A model generated the notes under the pieces. The model saw only the letters and a list, made by a program, of their open reading frames with translations. It searched no databases and was not told the origin of the DNA. Below, piece by piece: positions 31,939 to 39,529 of a stretch of DNA of 57,478 nt. Within the stretch, counting starts at the first letter, position 1. Every line of letters starts with the position of its first letter. A program made the position numbers and the translations under genes. Origin of the DNA: Alphaproteobacteria bacterium UBA998 (GTDB lineage Bacteria > Pseudomonadota > Alphaproteobacteria > Rickettsiales > UBA998); contig DBAY01000077.1 of assembly GCA_002291925.1 (NCBI GenBank), positions 1 through 57,478 of the forward strand, read 5' to 3'.

Positions 31939-34809
31939 ATGTCCCTCAATTCTATCAATACCAATATTGGCTCGTATTACGCGCAGTCCAATATCGGCAA
32001 GGCTTCGAGCATGGCCTCTTCGTCCATCTCGCGCCTTTCCAGCGGTAACCGGATCGTACAGGCGAAAGACGACGTCGCCGCCATGTCCGCCGGTACGTCG
32101 CTGCGCACCAACGTGACCACGCTGCGCATGGCACTCATCAACACCTCGCAAGGCGCCAGCCTTCTGCAGGTGGCGGATGGCGCCCTCAGCCAGGTCACGG
32201 ACATCCTTCAGCGTCAGAAAGCCATCGCCGTACAGGCTGGCTCCGGCTCGCTGACGGACTCCGAGCGCGGCTTCCTGAACCAGGAATTCCAGAACCTGAC
32301 GCAGGAAATCGACCGTCTCGTCGGCCAGACCAACTTCAACGGCGTCGAGCTGCTGAACGGCAAACTGTCCGAAACCACTGACGTGAACGATGTTACCGCC
32401 ATCGGTGACAAAGCGACCGCCAGCATCACTTTCAGCCAGAACATTTTCGCCGCCTCGACGCTGAAGTTGAATGGCGTGAACGTGGTGGCCGGTACCAACT
32501 TCACCATCGGTGCGGACATTCAGGCCACGCTTGACAGCCTTGTGTCCTTCCTGAACAGCTCGACCAACACCGCGCTGTCGCAGGCCACCTACTCCCGTCA
32601 GGGCAACTCGCTGGTCATTAACCAGCGCATGGGTGGCACCATCGGTGAAGCCTATATCATCGATAGCGACCTGGCAGACAGCACCGCGCTTTCTGCCAAC
32701 GGTACCGCCACGGGCGCTCGTATCGGCGTCGTCAACGCCCAGCACACCAACCGCCTCGTGCAGGTGGTGACGGGCATTGCCGCCACCAGCACGACCTCGG
32801 CGGACGCGGTGGCCGCGGCTGCCACGGCCGGCCGACTGACGGCAGGCACGATCAAGGCGAACAACAACACCTTGGCTGCGACTGTTCTCTACACCGCCAC
32901 GGCGGCTGACACGCTGACCACCATCGTCAACGGCATCAATGCCAACACGGCGACCAGCGGTGTGACGGCGCGTATCGGTGGCTACTCCGGCAACTACTCG
33001 CTGATCTTCGAACGCAACTTCAACTTCGCGGCCAACTCAGTGAACGAGACGGCATCGGCGCTGACAGTTGCTTTCGGTGCGGCTCCGGGTGCTGGCGTCG
33101 TAACGCAGGCACTGCGCACGATGAACGTTTCGGCACTCGACGGTGGTACCAACACCGGTCTCGGCGCTGGACGTACCGTCGGCACGGGTCTGATCGGCAA
33201 CAACATCCTGACCGGTCAGAGCCAGACCCGCGCGTCTGTCACGCTGTCCTTCCCGACCATCGCTGACGCCGACCTGCTGACGGCTGCCAACTTCGGCACC
33301 ACCCGCTTCGTCACCTTCGCTACCACTGCCACCGCCGCCACGGCCGGTGGCGGTGCCGGTACCGCGGGTACGACGGCTGACGGTGACGCTATCAAGTTCG
33401 GCTTCGTCAACTCGGCGACGACGATCGACACGGAAGTACAGGTCGGCACCACGCTGGAACAGACCCTCGACAACCTCGTGTCGAAGATCAACTCCTACCG
33501 TGCGTACGGCTCTGGCGTCTATGACTTCCAGCAGTTCGAAGCCCGTCGCGAAGGCACCAACGTCATCGTCACCAAGAAGGACGTCGGTGACGTCAGCCAG
33601 GTGGTTGGTGGTGCATTCACTGCCATTGCGCTTTCCGGCCCGACCGGCTCCAGCGTCTTCGGTGGTAGCTCTGCTGCCGGCGCGCTCGACAGCGGCAACA
33701 CCAACGGCATCACGACGACCGGTGTGACGAACCAGGACTTCATCGGGAAGATCAGTGGCTTCGGCGCCACCTTCTCGGGGACGACCAACTCCGTCACGCT
33801 GAACGTCACGGTAGGCAATTACACCTACTCCGGCGTCGTTGCCAACACCAACCCGACCGTTAACACCACGGTGCGCCTGACCTCTCAGGCCAACCCGGAT
33901 GGCACCTCGGGCGGCTACTTCGACATCGAACTGTCCGCGAACAACGGTCAGGCGGTGACGAGCCAGGCGGATGCCAACGTGTTTGCCCAGCGGATCAACG
34001 CTGCGTTCGAGAGCATTACCTTCTCGCAACGCCGCACGGTCTCCAGCTACAATGGCACGGCTCCGATCATCACCAATGGCGTCGCCACGGGTTCGCTGAT
34101 CGGCACCAGCGTCAACATGCAGCTGTCCAACTTCACGGATGTGCAGATCGACAAGATCCGCGTAGCCGCTCCGGAAGGCAGCAGCAAGAACGGCACGATC
34201 GAGTTCACCGTCAACGGTGAAACCTATCGCTCCAGCGCTGGCGTCGGCTCCCGTCTGGGTGCCAACGGCGTGTTCTACCTGACGAGCACCCAGAACGCGG
34301 ACCGTTACATCGAGTTCCGCACCGGTTCCACCGCGATCGAGTTCGAGACGGCTGCGAAAGCTGCTTCGTTCCAGACCGCACTGCAGAACGCCTTCGGCGT
34401 CGGCAATGGTTCGGCTGCCCTGAACTTCCAGGTCGGCACCACCACGTCTGACACGCTGCAGGTTGCGATCAGCAACGTTTCGACTTCCACCCTCTTCGGT
34501 GGCAAGAGCCTGAACGTACTGACCGCTGCTGCGGCTGCGGAAGCCAGCGATGCCATCGACGGTGCGATTGACCGCGTCACCTCGGCCCGTGCCGAAGTGG
34601 GTGCGCTCCAGTCGCGCTTCGACTTCGCCGCGGCGAACGTGGAAAGCTCGATCCAGAACCAGGATGCGGCCCGTGGCGTGCTCCTCGATACCGACATTGC
34701 GGCGGAATCGACGGCGTTCAGCCAGGCGCAGGTGAAACTGCAGGCCGGTATCGCGGTACTGGCGCAGGCCAACCTGCTCCCGCAGAACCTGCTCAAACTG
34801 ATCGGGTAA
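31939..34809 (+). CDS. fliC: Giant flagellin
   Basis: 956 aa; ATG 31939 with TAGGAG seven bases before. The D0/D1 ends are canonical. N-terminal SLNSINTNIGSYYAQSNIGK is followed by SSISRLSSGNRIVQAKDDVA and INTSQGASLLQVADGALSQV; the C-terminal helix contains EVGALQSRFDFAAANVESSI, ARGVLLDTDIAAESTAFSQA and ends LPQNLLKLIG. Between residues ~150 and ~860 lies a Thr/Gly/Ala/Asn-rich beta region with few lysines and no cysteine. Typical flagellins are 270-500 aa, so the filament surface is greatly expanded. It is probably exported with FliS, capped by FliD and methylated by FliB. It is the only flagellin gene in the window. Confidence 0.95.
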   Translation: MSLNSINTNIGSYYAQSNIGKASSMASSSISRLSSGNRIVQAKDDVAAMSAGTSLRTNVTTLRMALINTSQGASLLQVADGALSQVTDILQRQKAIAVQAGSGSLTDSERGFLNQEFQNLTQEIDRLVGQTNFNGVELLNGKLSETTDVNDVTAIGDKATASITFSQNIFAASTLKLNGVNVVAGTNFTIGADIQATLDSLVSFLNSSTNTALSQATYSRQGNSLVINQRMGGTIGEAYIIDSDLADSTALSANGTATGARIGVVNAQHTNRLVQVVTGIAATSTTSADAVAAAATAGRLTAGTIKANNNTLAATVLYTATAADTLTTIVNGINANTATSGVTARIGGYSGNYSLIFERNFNFAANSVNETASALTVAFGAAPGAGVVTQALRTMNVSALDGGTNTGLGAGRTVGTGLIGNNILTGQSQTRASVTLSFPTIADADLLTAANFGTTRFVTFATTATAATAGGGAGTAGTTADGDAIKFGFVNSATTIDTEVQVGTTLEQTLDNLVSKINSYRAYGSGVYDFQQFEARREGTNVIVTKKDVGDVSQVVGGAFTAIALSGPTGSSVFGGSSAAGALDSGNTNGITTTGVTNQDFIGKISGFGATFSGTTNSVTLNVTVGNYTYSGVVANTNPTVNTTVRLTSQANPDGTSGGYFDIELSANNGQAVTSQADANVFAQRINAAFESITFSQRRTVSSYNGTAPIITNGVATGSLIGTSVNMQLSNFTDVQIDKIRVAAPEGSSKNGTIEFTVNGETYRSSAGVGSRLGANGVFYLTSTQNADRYIEFRTGSTAIEFETAAKAASFQTALQNAFGVGNGSAALNFQVGTTTSDTLQVAISNVSTSTLFGGKSLNVLTAAAAAEASDAIDGAIDRVTSARAEVGALQSRFDFAAANVESSIQNQDAARGVLLDTDIAAESTAFSQAQVKLQAGIAVLAQANLLPQNLLKLIG

Positions 34810-34823
34810 TTAGCCTACGGATG

Positions 34824-34850
34824 TCCGGGGGTGGCACGGCCACCCCCGGA
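34824..34850 (+). other. 12-bp perfect hairpin after flagellin
   Basis: TCCGGGGGTGGC-ACG-GCCACCCCCGGA forms a perfect 12-bp stem with a three-base loop, 15 bases after the flagellin stop. No T tract follows, so it is more likely an mRNA 3'-end protector or partial transcription barrier. It would let flagellin transcripts outnumber those of flaG-fliD-fliS downstream. Confidence 0.7.
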
Positions 34851-34880
34851 TAGCCCGGCCAAGAAACACAGGAGGATATC

Positions 34881-35261
34881 ATGGACATTGGACCTCTGAA
34901 CAACCTCATGAACCAGAACTTCAGCGGCGCCAACAATATTGCCCGCGCCGAAGTACCCACGGTCCGCAGATCGGATGTCGAGACCGCTCCCGTACAAATT
35001 CCTGCCGTCGAGAACATCGATATCAAGATGGTCGACCAGAAGCGCATGGAGGCCATGCGCGATGCTTTGCGCAAAGCGTTCAGCAGCAGCTACGTTGTCA
35101 GCGACAGAAGCTTCACCATCTACAAGGACATGACGGGCCAGTACATCACCCGTTTCACAAACCTCAAGGACGGCACGGTGACTTATGTTCCCGAACCTGA
35201 AATCATGAAACACATCAGTGCTCAAGGAATTGACCCGAGCATTATGACCGTCAGCGTCTGA
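34881..35261 (+). CDS. flaG: FlaG-like protein
   Basis: 126 aa with AGGAGGAT upstream of ATG 34881. After a variable N-terminus with VPTVRRSDVETAPVQIPAVE, the C-terminal ~65 residues show the FlaG layout: a helix (RMEAMRDALRKAFSSS), then SFTIYKDMTGQYITRFTNLKDG and VPEPEIMKHI. FlaG proteins influence filament length in other bacteria. The slot between flagellin and fliD is the usual location of flaG, 22 bases before fliD. Similarity is moderate. Confidence 0.7.
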   Translation: MDIGPLNNLMNQNFSGANNIARAEVPTVRRSDVETAPVQIPAVENIDIKMVDQKRMEAMRDALRKAFSSSYVVSDRSFTIYKDMTGQYITRFTNLKDGTVTYVPEPEIMKHISAQGIDPSIMTVSV

Positions 35262-35283
35262 TGCACTTGGGCAGGAGGCAGCC

Positions 35284-37035
35284 ATGGTAACGTCGATTCA
35301 GCTAGGCAATCTGTTCCAGAACAACGGCCGCAACGTCGTCACCGGCGGCTCCTCTCAACTGGACATTGAAGGGCTCGTCAAGGGCCTGACCGAGGCGCGC
35401 CGCCAGCCTGCCGTGCTGCTGGAGAAGAAGGTCGAGACCAACACCAAGAAGTCGGAAGCGCTGGGCGAGCTGAAAAAGATTTTCGAGGATTTCCGCGACG
35501 CGGCGAACTTTCTGCGCAATCCCCCCGGCGTGCGCAACAGCTCCGACAACGTCTTCCGCTTCCGCACCGGCTCCGTCACCACCAACAGCGGCGCCGCAGG
35601 CAGCCTTTACCTGAATGTCACCGCGCAACCCGGCGCGCCAACCGGCCAGTATGACCTGCGCATCAACCAGCTGGCCACGCGCAACGTCCAGACGACGCAG
35701 GATTTCATCACTACCGGCCTCGGCGATCCGCTGGTGGGTGAGCCTGCCAGTGCCTTCAACGCGGGCACCCTGCTGATCGGCCCCTCAGCCGTGGCGGTGA
35801 CGCTGAACGCCGGCGACTCGCTCAGCCAGATGGTCGGCAAGATCAACGCGGTCAAGAACCAGAGCGGCGTCGAAGCTTCCGTCATTCAGATGGGCGGCGG
35901 CGCGTACCGCCTCTCCTTCAAGACGCTGCAGACGGGCGCGGCGCAGAACTACAACATCCTCACCGCCAACCCGAGCATTTTCAACCTCCCGTTCGCCTCG
36001 CAGACCAATGCGGTGGATGCGCAAATCTCGATCGACGGCACCACCGTCACGCGCTCCAGCAACACGGTCAGCGACCTGATTGACGGCCTGACCTTCAACC
36101 TGGTTGCCACCACGCCGCCCGCCACCGATCTGCAGGTGAACATTGATGCGGACCGTGAGCTGGCCAAATCCGGCATCATGAATTTCGTCGATGCCTACAA
36201 CCAGTTCCGCCTCTTTGCCTCCCGCCAGACGGAAACCGGCACGGACGGCCGCCCCGTCGAGAATGCCGTGCTCGCCGCCAACCGCGCCCTCACCGGGCCG
36301 CTTGCCAGCATCAGCAGTGAGCTGGCGCGCATGGTGGACGGCATTGCCGGGAGCGATCCGAAAGCCCTGGCGGATATCGGCATCACCTTTGGCGACTACC
36401 CCGGAGACAAGGACACCCCCTTCACGCGCAACATTCTGCGCGTCGATGAGGAGAAGCTGAAATCCGCCCTCGCTTCCAATTTCGATGGTGTGCGCAGGGT
36501 TTTCGAGTTTGACGTCGCCTCGGACAATCCCAGCGTGACCGTCTTCTCCCGCTCGAACGATCTGGGTGTGAGCAACTTCACGCTGAACGTCAACACCGTG
36601 GCGAACACCTACACGGCCAGCTTCGTCAAGAACGGCGTCACGCAAGTGGTCAACCTCACCCAGCGTTCGCTGGGCGGTGGCGCGATGAGCCTCACCGGGC
36701 CGGATGGCAGCCCGCTGCAAGGCCTGGTCCTTCTCTACACGGGCGGCACCAGCACCGTTGCGGATGTCAATATCACGCAGGGTGTCGCTGACCGGGTCTT
36801 CAACGCGATTGATGACTATCTGGATGATAAGACCGGCGCGGTTTCCGGTGCAATCGACCAGATAAAAAACGAGTCAGACCGCTACCAGAAGGAAATCAAG
36901 CGCATTGATGACCAGATCGTCAAATACCGCGACCGCTTGCTGGCACAGTATAGCGCGCTGGAGAAAACAATTAGCCAGATCAATACGCTGCTGCAAAGCC
37001 TTGACGCACAGACCCAGGCCCGGAATAATAACTAA
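35284..37035 (+). CDS. fliD: Flagellar filament cap protein FliD
   Basis: 583 aa; GCAGGAGGCAGCC precedes ATG 35284. The N-terminal FliD domain is seen in GGSSQLDIEGLVKGLTEARR followed by EKKVETNTKKSEALGELKKI; the C-terminal FliD domain contains LADIGITFGDYPGDKDTPFT, TFLRVDEEKL-type strands and the closing coiled coil (QIKNESDRYQKEIKRIDDQI, SALEKTISQINTLLQSLDAQ). It caps the filament and promotes flagellin insertion. It is between flaG-like and fliS, as in most flagellar systems that use these proteins. Confidence 0.95.
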   Translation: MVTSIQLGNLFQNNGRNVVTGGSSQLDIEGLVKGLTEARRQPAVLLEKKVETNTKKSEALGELKKIFEDFRDAANFLRNPPGVRNSSDNVFRFRTGSVTTNSGAAGSLYLNVTAQPGAPTGQYDLRINQLATRNVQTTQDFITTGLGDPLVGEPASAFNAGTLLIGPSAVAVTLNAGDSLSQMVGKINAVKNQSGVEASVIQMGGGAYRLSFKTLQTGAAQNYNILTANPSIFNLPFASQTNAVDAQISIDGTTVTRSSNTVSDLIDGLTFNLVATTPPATDLQVNIDADRELAKSGIMNFVDAYNQFRLFASRQTETGTDGRPVENAVLAANRALTGPLASISSELARMVDGIAGSDPKALADIGITFGDYPGDKDTPFTRNILRVDEEKLKSALASNFDGVRRVFEFDVASDNPSVTVFSRSNDLGVSNFTLNVNTVANTYTASFVKNGVTQVVNLTQRSLGGGAMSLTGPDGSPLQGLVLLYTGGTSTVADVNITQGVADRVFNAIDDYLDDKTGAVSGAIDQIKNESDRYQKEIKRIDDQIVKYRDRLLAQYSALEKTISQINTLLQSLDAQTQARNNN

Positions 37036-37058
37036 AAAGCCTCTCCTTCGCTGGCACC

Positions 37059-37544
37059 ATGGCTCCAAATCCTGCGCAATATTCCGCCTACCGACGGGCA
37101 ACCCATACGGTGGGCAAGACCCGTCAGGTCGTCATGCTCTATGACGGCGTCATCAGCGCCCTGCAGCAGGCGCGCGATGCCATGGCGGAGCGCCGCATCG
37201 AGGATCGCTACAACCTGCTTACCAAGGCCACCCAGATTCTTATGGGCCTGCAATCTAGCCTGGATTTCGCGTCCGGTCATGATGTGGCGGCCATCCTCTA
37301 TGATTTCTATTCCCGCGCGCTGTTCACCATCAATACCCTGCAGCGTGACAATGACATGGCAAAATGCGGCGAGCTGATCGAGGAGATCAAGAGCATGCGC
37401 ATCATGTGGGATGAAATCGACCGGGAGGAATCCGCCTCAGCCAGCCCCGCAGCCGCCCCGCCGCAAGAATCAGCTCCCGCAACGGCCGAAACCGGCGATC
37501 CCGCCCCTCCCACGCCGGCGGGGGGCCTGAGCGTTTCCGCCTGA
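37059..37544 (+). CDS. fliS: Flagellin export chaperone FliS
   Basis: 161 aa, 23 bases after fliD. The four-helix FliS core covers residues ~7-125: AQYSAYRRATHTVGKTRQVV, MLYDGVISALQQARDAM, NLLTKATQILMGLQSSLDF, and ALFTINTLQRDNDMAKCGELIEEIKSMRIMWDEI. A Pro/Ala-rich disordered tail follows. It binds the C-terminus of flagellin in the cytoplasm and prevents premature polymerisation. It is the last gene of the flagellar run. Confidence 0.92.
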   Translation: MAPNPAQYSAYRRATHTVGKTRQVVMLYDGVISALQQARDAMAERRIEDRYNLLTKATQILMGLQSSLDFASGHDVAAILYDFYSRALFTINTLQRDNDMAKCGELIEEIKSMRIMWDEIDREESASASPAAAPPQESAPATAETGDPAPPTPAGGLSVSA

Positions 37545-37660
37545 CAAGCTGCTGATGTTCAAGCAATTGGCAACTTTTCGATTGCTTTTCCAGTGTGTAT
37601 CTTTTAGTAACCTTGTTCCCCGCTTGCCGGGGGCAACATCAATGAGGACGGGAGTCTAGG

Positions 37661-38080
37661 ATGGGCGTAACGCTTCCCAAAGGGTACAAGCCTTCGGAAA
37701 AAGAAGAGTACATGAATCCAAAGCAGCTGGAGTATTTCCGCCAGAAGCTGGTGACATGGCGCGACGAGCTGATGCAGGATTCGCGCGAAACCATCGAGAA
37801 TCTCCGCGAGGAAAACTGGCACGAGCCGGACATCGCCGACCGCGCCTCGCTGGAAACGGAAGCCGGCGTCGAGCTGCGCACCCGTAACCGCTACCTGAAA
37901 CTCATCTCCAAGATCGACGCGGCGCTGAAACGCATCGAGGACGGCGAATACGGCTATTGCGAGGAAACCGGCGAACCCATCGGCATCAAACGCCTAGAAG
38001 CCCGTCCGATTGCGTCCCTCTCCATCGAAGCGCAGGAGCGCCACGAGAAGATGGAAAAGCAGTACGCGGACGAGGACTAG
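37661..38080 (+). CDS. dksA: RNA polymerase-binding transcription factor DksA
   Basis: 139 aa; GGACGGGAG lies upstream of ATG 37661. The coiled coil spans ~20-95 with the tip motif DIADRASLETE, whose acidic residues act in the RNA polymerase secondary channel together with ppGpp. The zinc-finger region reads YGYCEETGEPIGIKRLEARP then SIEAQERHE. Only Cys100 of the four cysteines remains, with Thr103, Ser121 and Ala124 at the others. This substitution pattern is usual for alphaproteobacterial DksA, so it does not signal decay. It stands alone, 116 bases after fliS. Confidence 0.93.
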   Translation: MGVTLPKGYKPSEKEEYMNPKQLEYFRQKLVTWRDELMQDSRETIENLREENWHEPDIADRASLETEAGVELRTRNRYLKLISKIDAALKRIEDGEYGYCEETGEPIGIKRLEARPIASLSIEAQERHEKMEKQYADED

Positions 38081-38088
38081 GGTTCTGA

Positions 38089-38499
38089 TTAATCCACCGT
38101 GTAGCCAGCCCCGGTGTTCGTTCTGATCGCTTCCTTCCAGCGACCCTCTTCATAGTCTTTTTGCCACGGACCTGCTACGCGGGGTATCAACGCGACCTTG
38201 CGACGCAGTTCGAGCAACGCGTCCTGATTATTGCTGAGCGCATTCAGGGCCTCGGCAAACAATGTGGCGTGCGGCCCCAGATCTTTCAGGGCCGCCTTGC
38301 GGATTTTCCCCACGGTGATGTCATCGGATTTTTGATAGATCCGCACAATCGCCTCAGCATCCATATATTCCTGCATGGCAGGGCGGTAGCGCCCACCTTC
38401 CAGAGCGGCCAGGGCAAGAATCTTTTCACACGCTAATTCCGAGGAATGGCCTGCTTGCGACGCGTTATCGTCGCGAGGGGATTCCAGTACAGCAGACAT
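38089..38499 (-). CDS. Unknown soluble helical protein
   Basis: 136 aa from ATG 38499, preceded by GGAGCC. It is soluble and mostly helical with no signal peptide, cysteine cluster or known motif (ELACEKILALAALEGGRYRP, MDAEAIVRIYQKSDDITVGK, TLFAEALNALSNNQDALLEL). It is convergent with dksA (nine bases between stops) and 60 bases downstream of prmA on the same strand, so possibly co-transcribed. The ribosome binding site and lack of a competing frame support a real gene. I do not recognise the family. Confidence 0.6.
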   Translation of the reverse strand: MSAVLESPRDDNASQAGHSSELACEKILALAALEGGRYRPAMQEYMDAEAIVRIYQKSDDITVGKIRKAALKDLGPHATLFAEALNALSNNQDALLELRRKVALIPRVAGPWQKDYEEGRWKEAIRTNTGAGYTVD

Positions 38500-38559
38500 A
38501 AAGGCTCCATCAATCGATGCGCCTCTATAGCGGAGATTTATGACCGTTTGATGACGAAA

Positions 38560-39450
38560 CTACCGTTTCAGCCAGAGTGCTGACCAGCCCTTGATCTGCC
38601 AGCGTTTCACCAGCCGCATCCCCTGCTGGCGGTGGGCGGCCAGCACCATCGGCTCCTGCCAGGAAAGCAGCCCGGAGAGCACTACATCGCCGCCGGGCGC
38701 GAGGTGGCGGGCCAGTTGCGGCGCCATCTGCATCAGGGGCCGGGCGAGGATATTGGCAACAACGAGATCAAACGGCCCGCGCGCGGCCACCTCCGGCGCA
38801 GCGTAGCCATTGCCGAGCACGACCTGCACCTCGCGGCGCACGCGGTTCAGCGCCACGTTCTCGCGCGCCACGCGCACGGAGACCGCATCGATCTCCACGC
38901 CCAGCACCGGTACATGCCAGCGCTTGCCTAGCGCCATAGCGAGAATGGCTGAGCCGCAGCCCATGTCGAGCGCGTTCCTCGGCACGCGCTGGCGGCAAAT
39001 GGCCTCCAGCGCCAGCAGGCAGCCCTGCGTGGTGGCGTGCTCGCCTGTGCCGAAAGCTGCGTTGGCATCAATCAGCAGCGGCGTACTGCCGGGCGGCGGC
39101 GGCGTCTCCACATGCGAGCCGTGGATATAGAACGGGCCGACCGAAAAGGGCGGAAAGGCCTGCCGTGTGGCCTGCACCCAATCCGTCGTCTTCACGCGCT
39201 GCACGGTGGGCAGCGCCAGATGCGAACCGGTCAGCGTTTCCACCAGGGCCAGCCGCGCCACCAGATCGGCCTGCTCGGGCTCCTGCAGGGTGTAAAAGCA
39301 GGTGCGCCACTGTTTCCTGTCCGCATCGACCTCGAACATGGCCACGCTCTGCGCCAGGTCGCCGAACGCCTCTTCCAGCAGCGGCACCATGTCCTGCGAG
39401 GCGAGGAATTCGAGCTCCCATAACTGGCCCGGCTGGGCAAAGACGTTCAT
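38560..39450 (-). CDS. prmA: Ribosomal protein L11 methyltransferase PrmA
   Basis: 296 aa. It trimethylates ribosomal protein L11 using SAM. The N-terminal substrate-recognition domain (LWELEFLASQDMVPLLEEAF) is followed by the catalytic domain: LIDANAAFGTGEHATTQGCL (PrmA signature around residue 130), motif I ALDMGCGSAILAMA, VLGVEIDAVSVRVARENVAL, and FDLVVANILARPLMQMAP with the NIxA catalytic motif. It is divergent from the second TPR-methyltransferase, with a short shared promoter region and weak ribosome binding sites on both sides. Confidence 0.93.
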   Translation of the reverse strand: MNVFAQPGQLWELEFLASQDMVPLLEEAFGDLAQSVAMFEVDADRKQWRTCFYTLQEPEQADLVARLALVETLTGSHLALPTVQRVKTTDWVQATRQAFPPFSVGPFYIHGSHVETPPPPGSTPLLIDANAAFGTGEHATTQGCLLALEAICRQRVPRNALDMGCGSAILAMALGKRWHVPVLGVEIDAVSVRVARENVALNRVRREVQVVLGNGYAAPEVAARGPFDLVVANILARPLMQMAPQLARHLAPGGDVVLSGLLSWQEPMVLAAHRQQGMRLVKRWQIKGWSALWLKR

Positions 39451-39529
39451 ATCAGGCTCTTGCGATTTTCCGGTACCTCATAGCGGCATTTTATGCGATT
39501 CTGCAACGGTTCATTCTTGCCCGGCCCCA

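Noticed and set aside
37661..38089. DksA zinc finger with only one cysteine (Cys100) looked like loss of function
   Set aside because: The Cys-to-Thr/Ser/Ala pattern (CEETGEPIG, SIEAQERHE) is the ordinary alphaproteobacterial DksA form, so it is a lineage trait and not a lesion.
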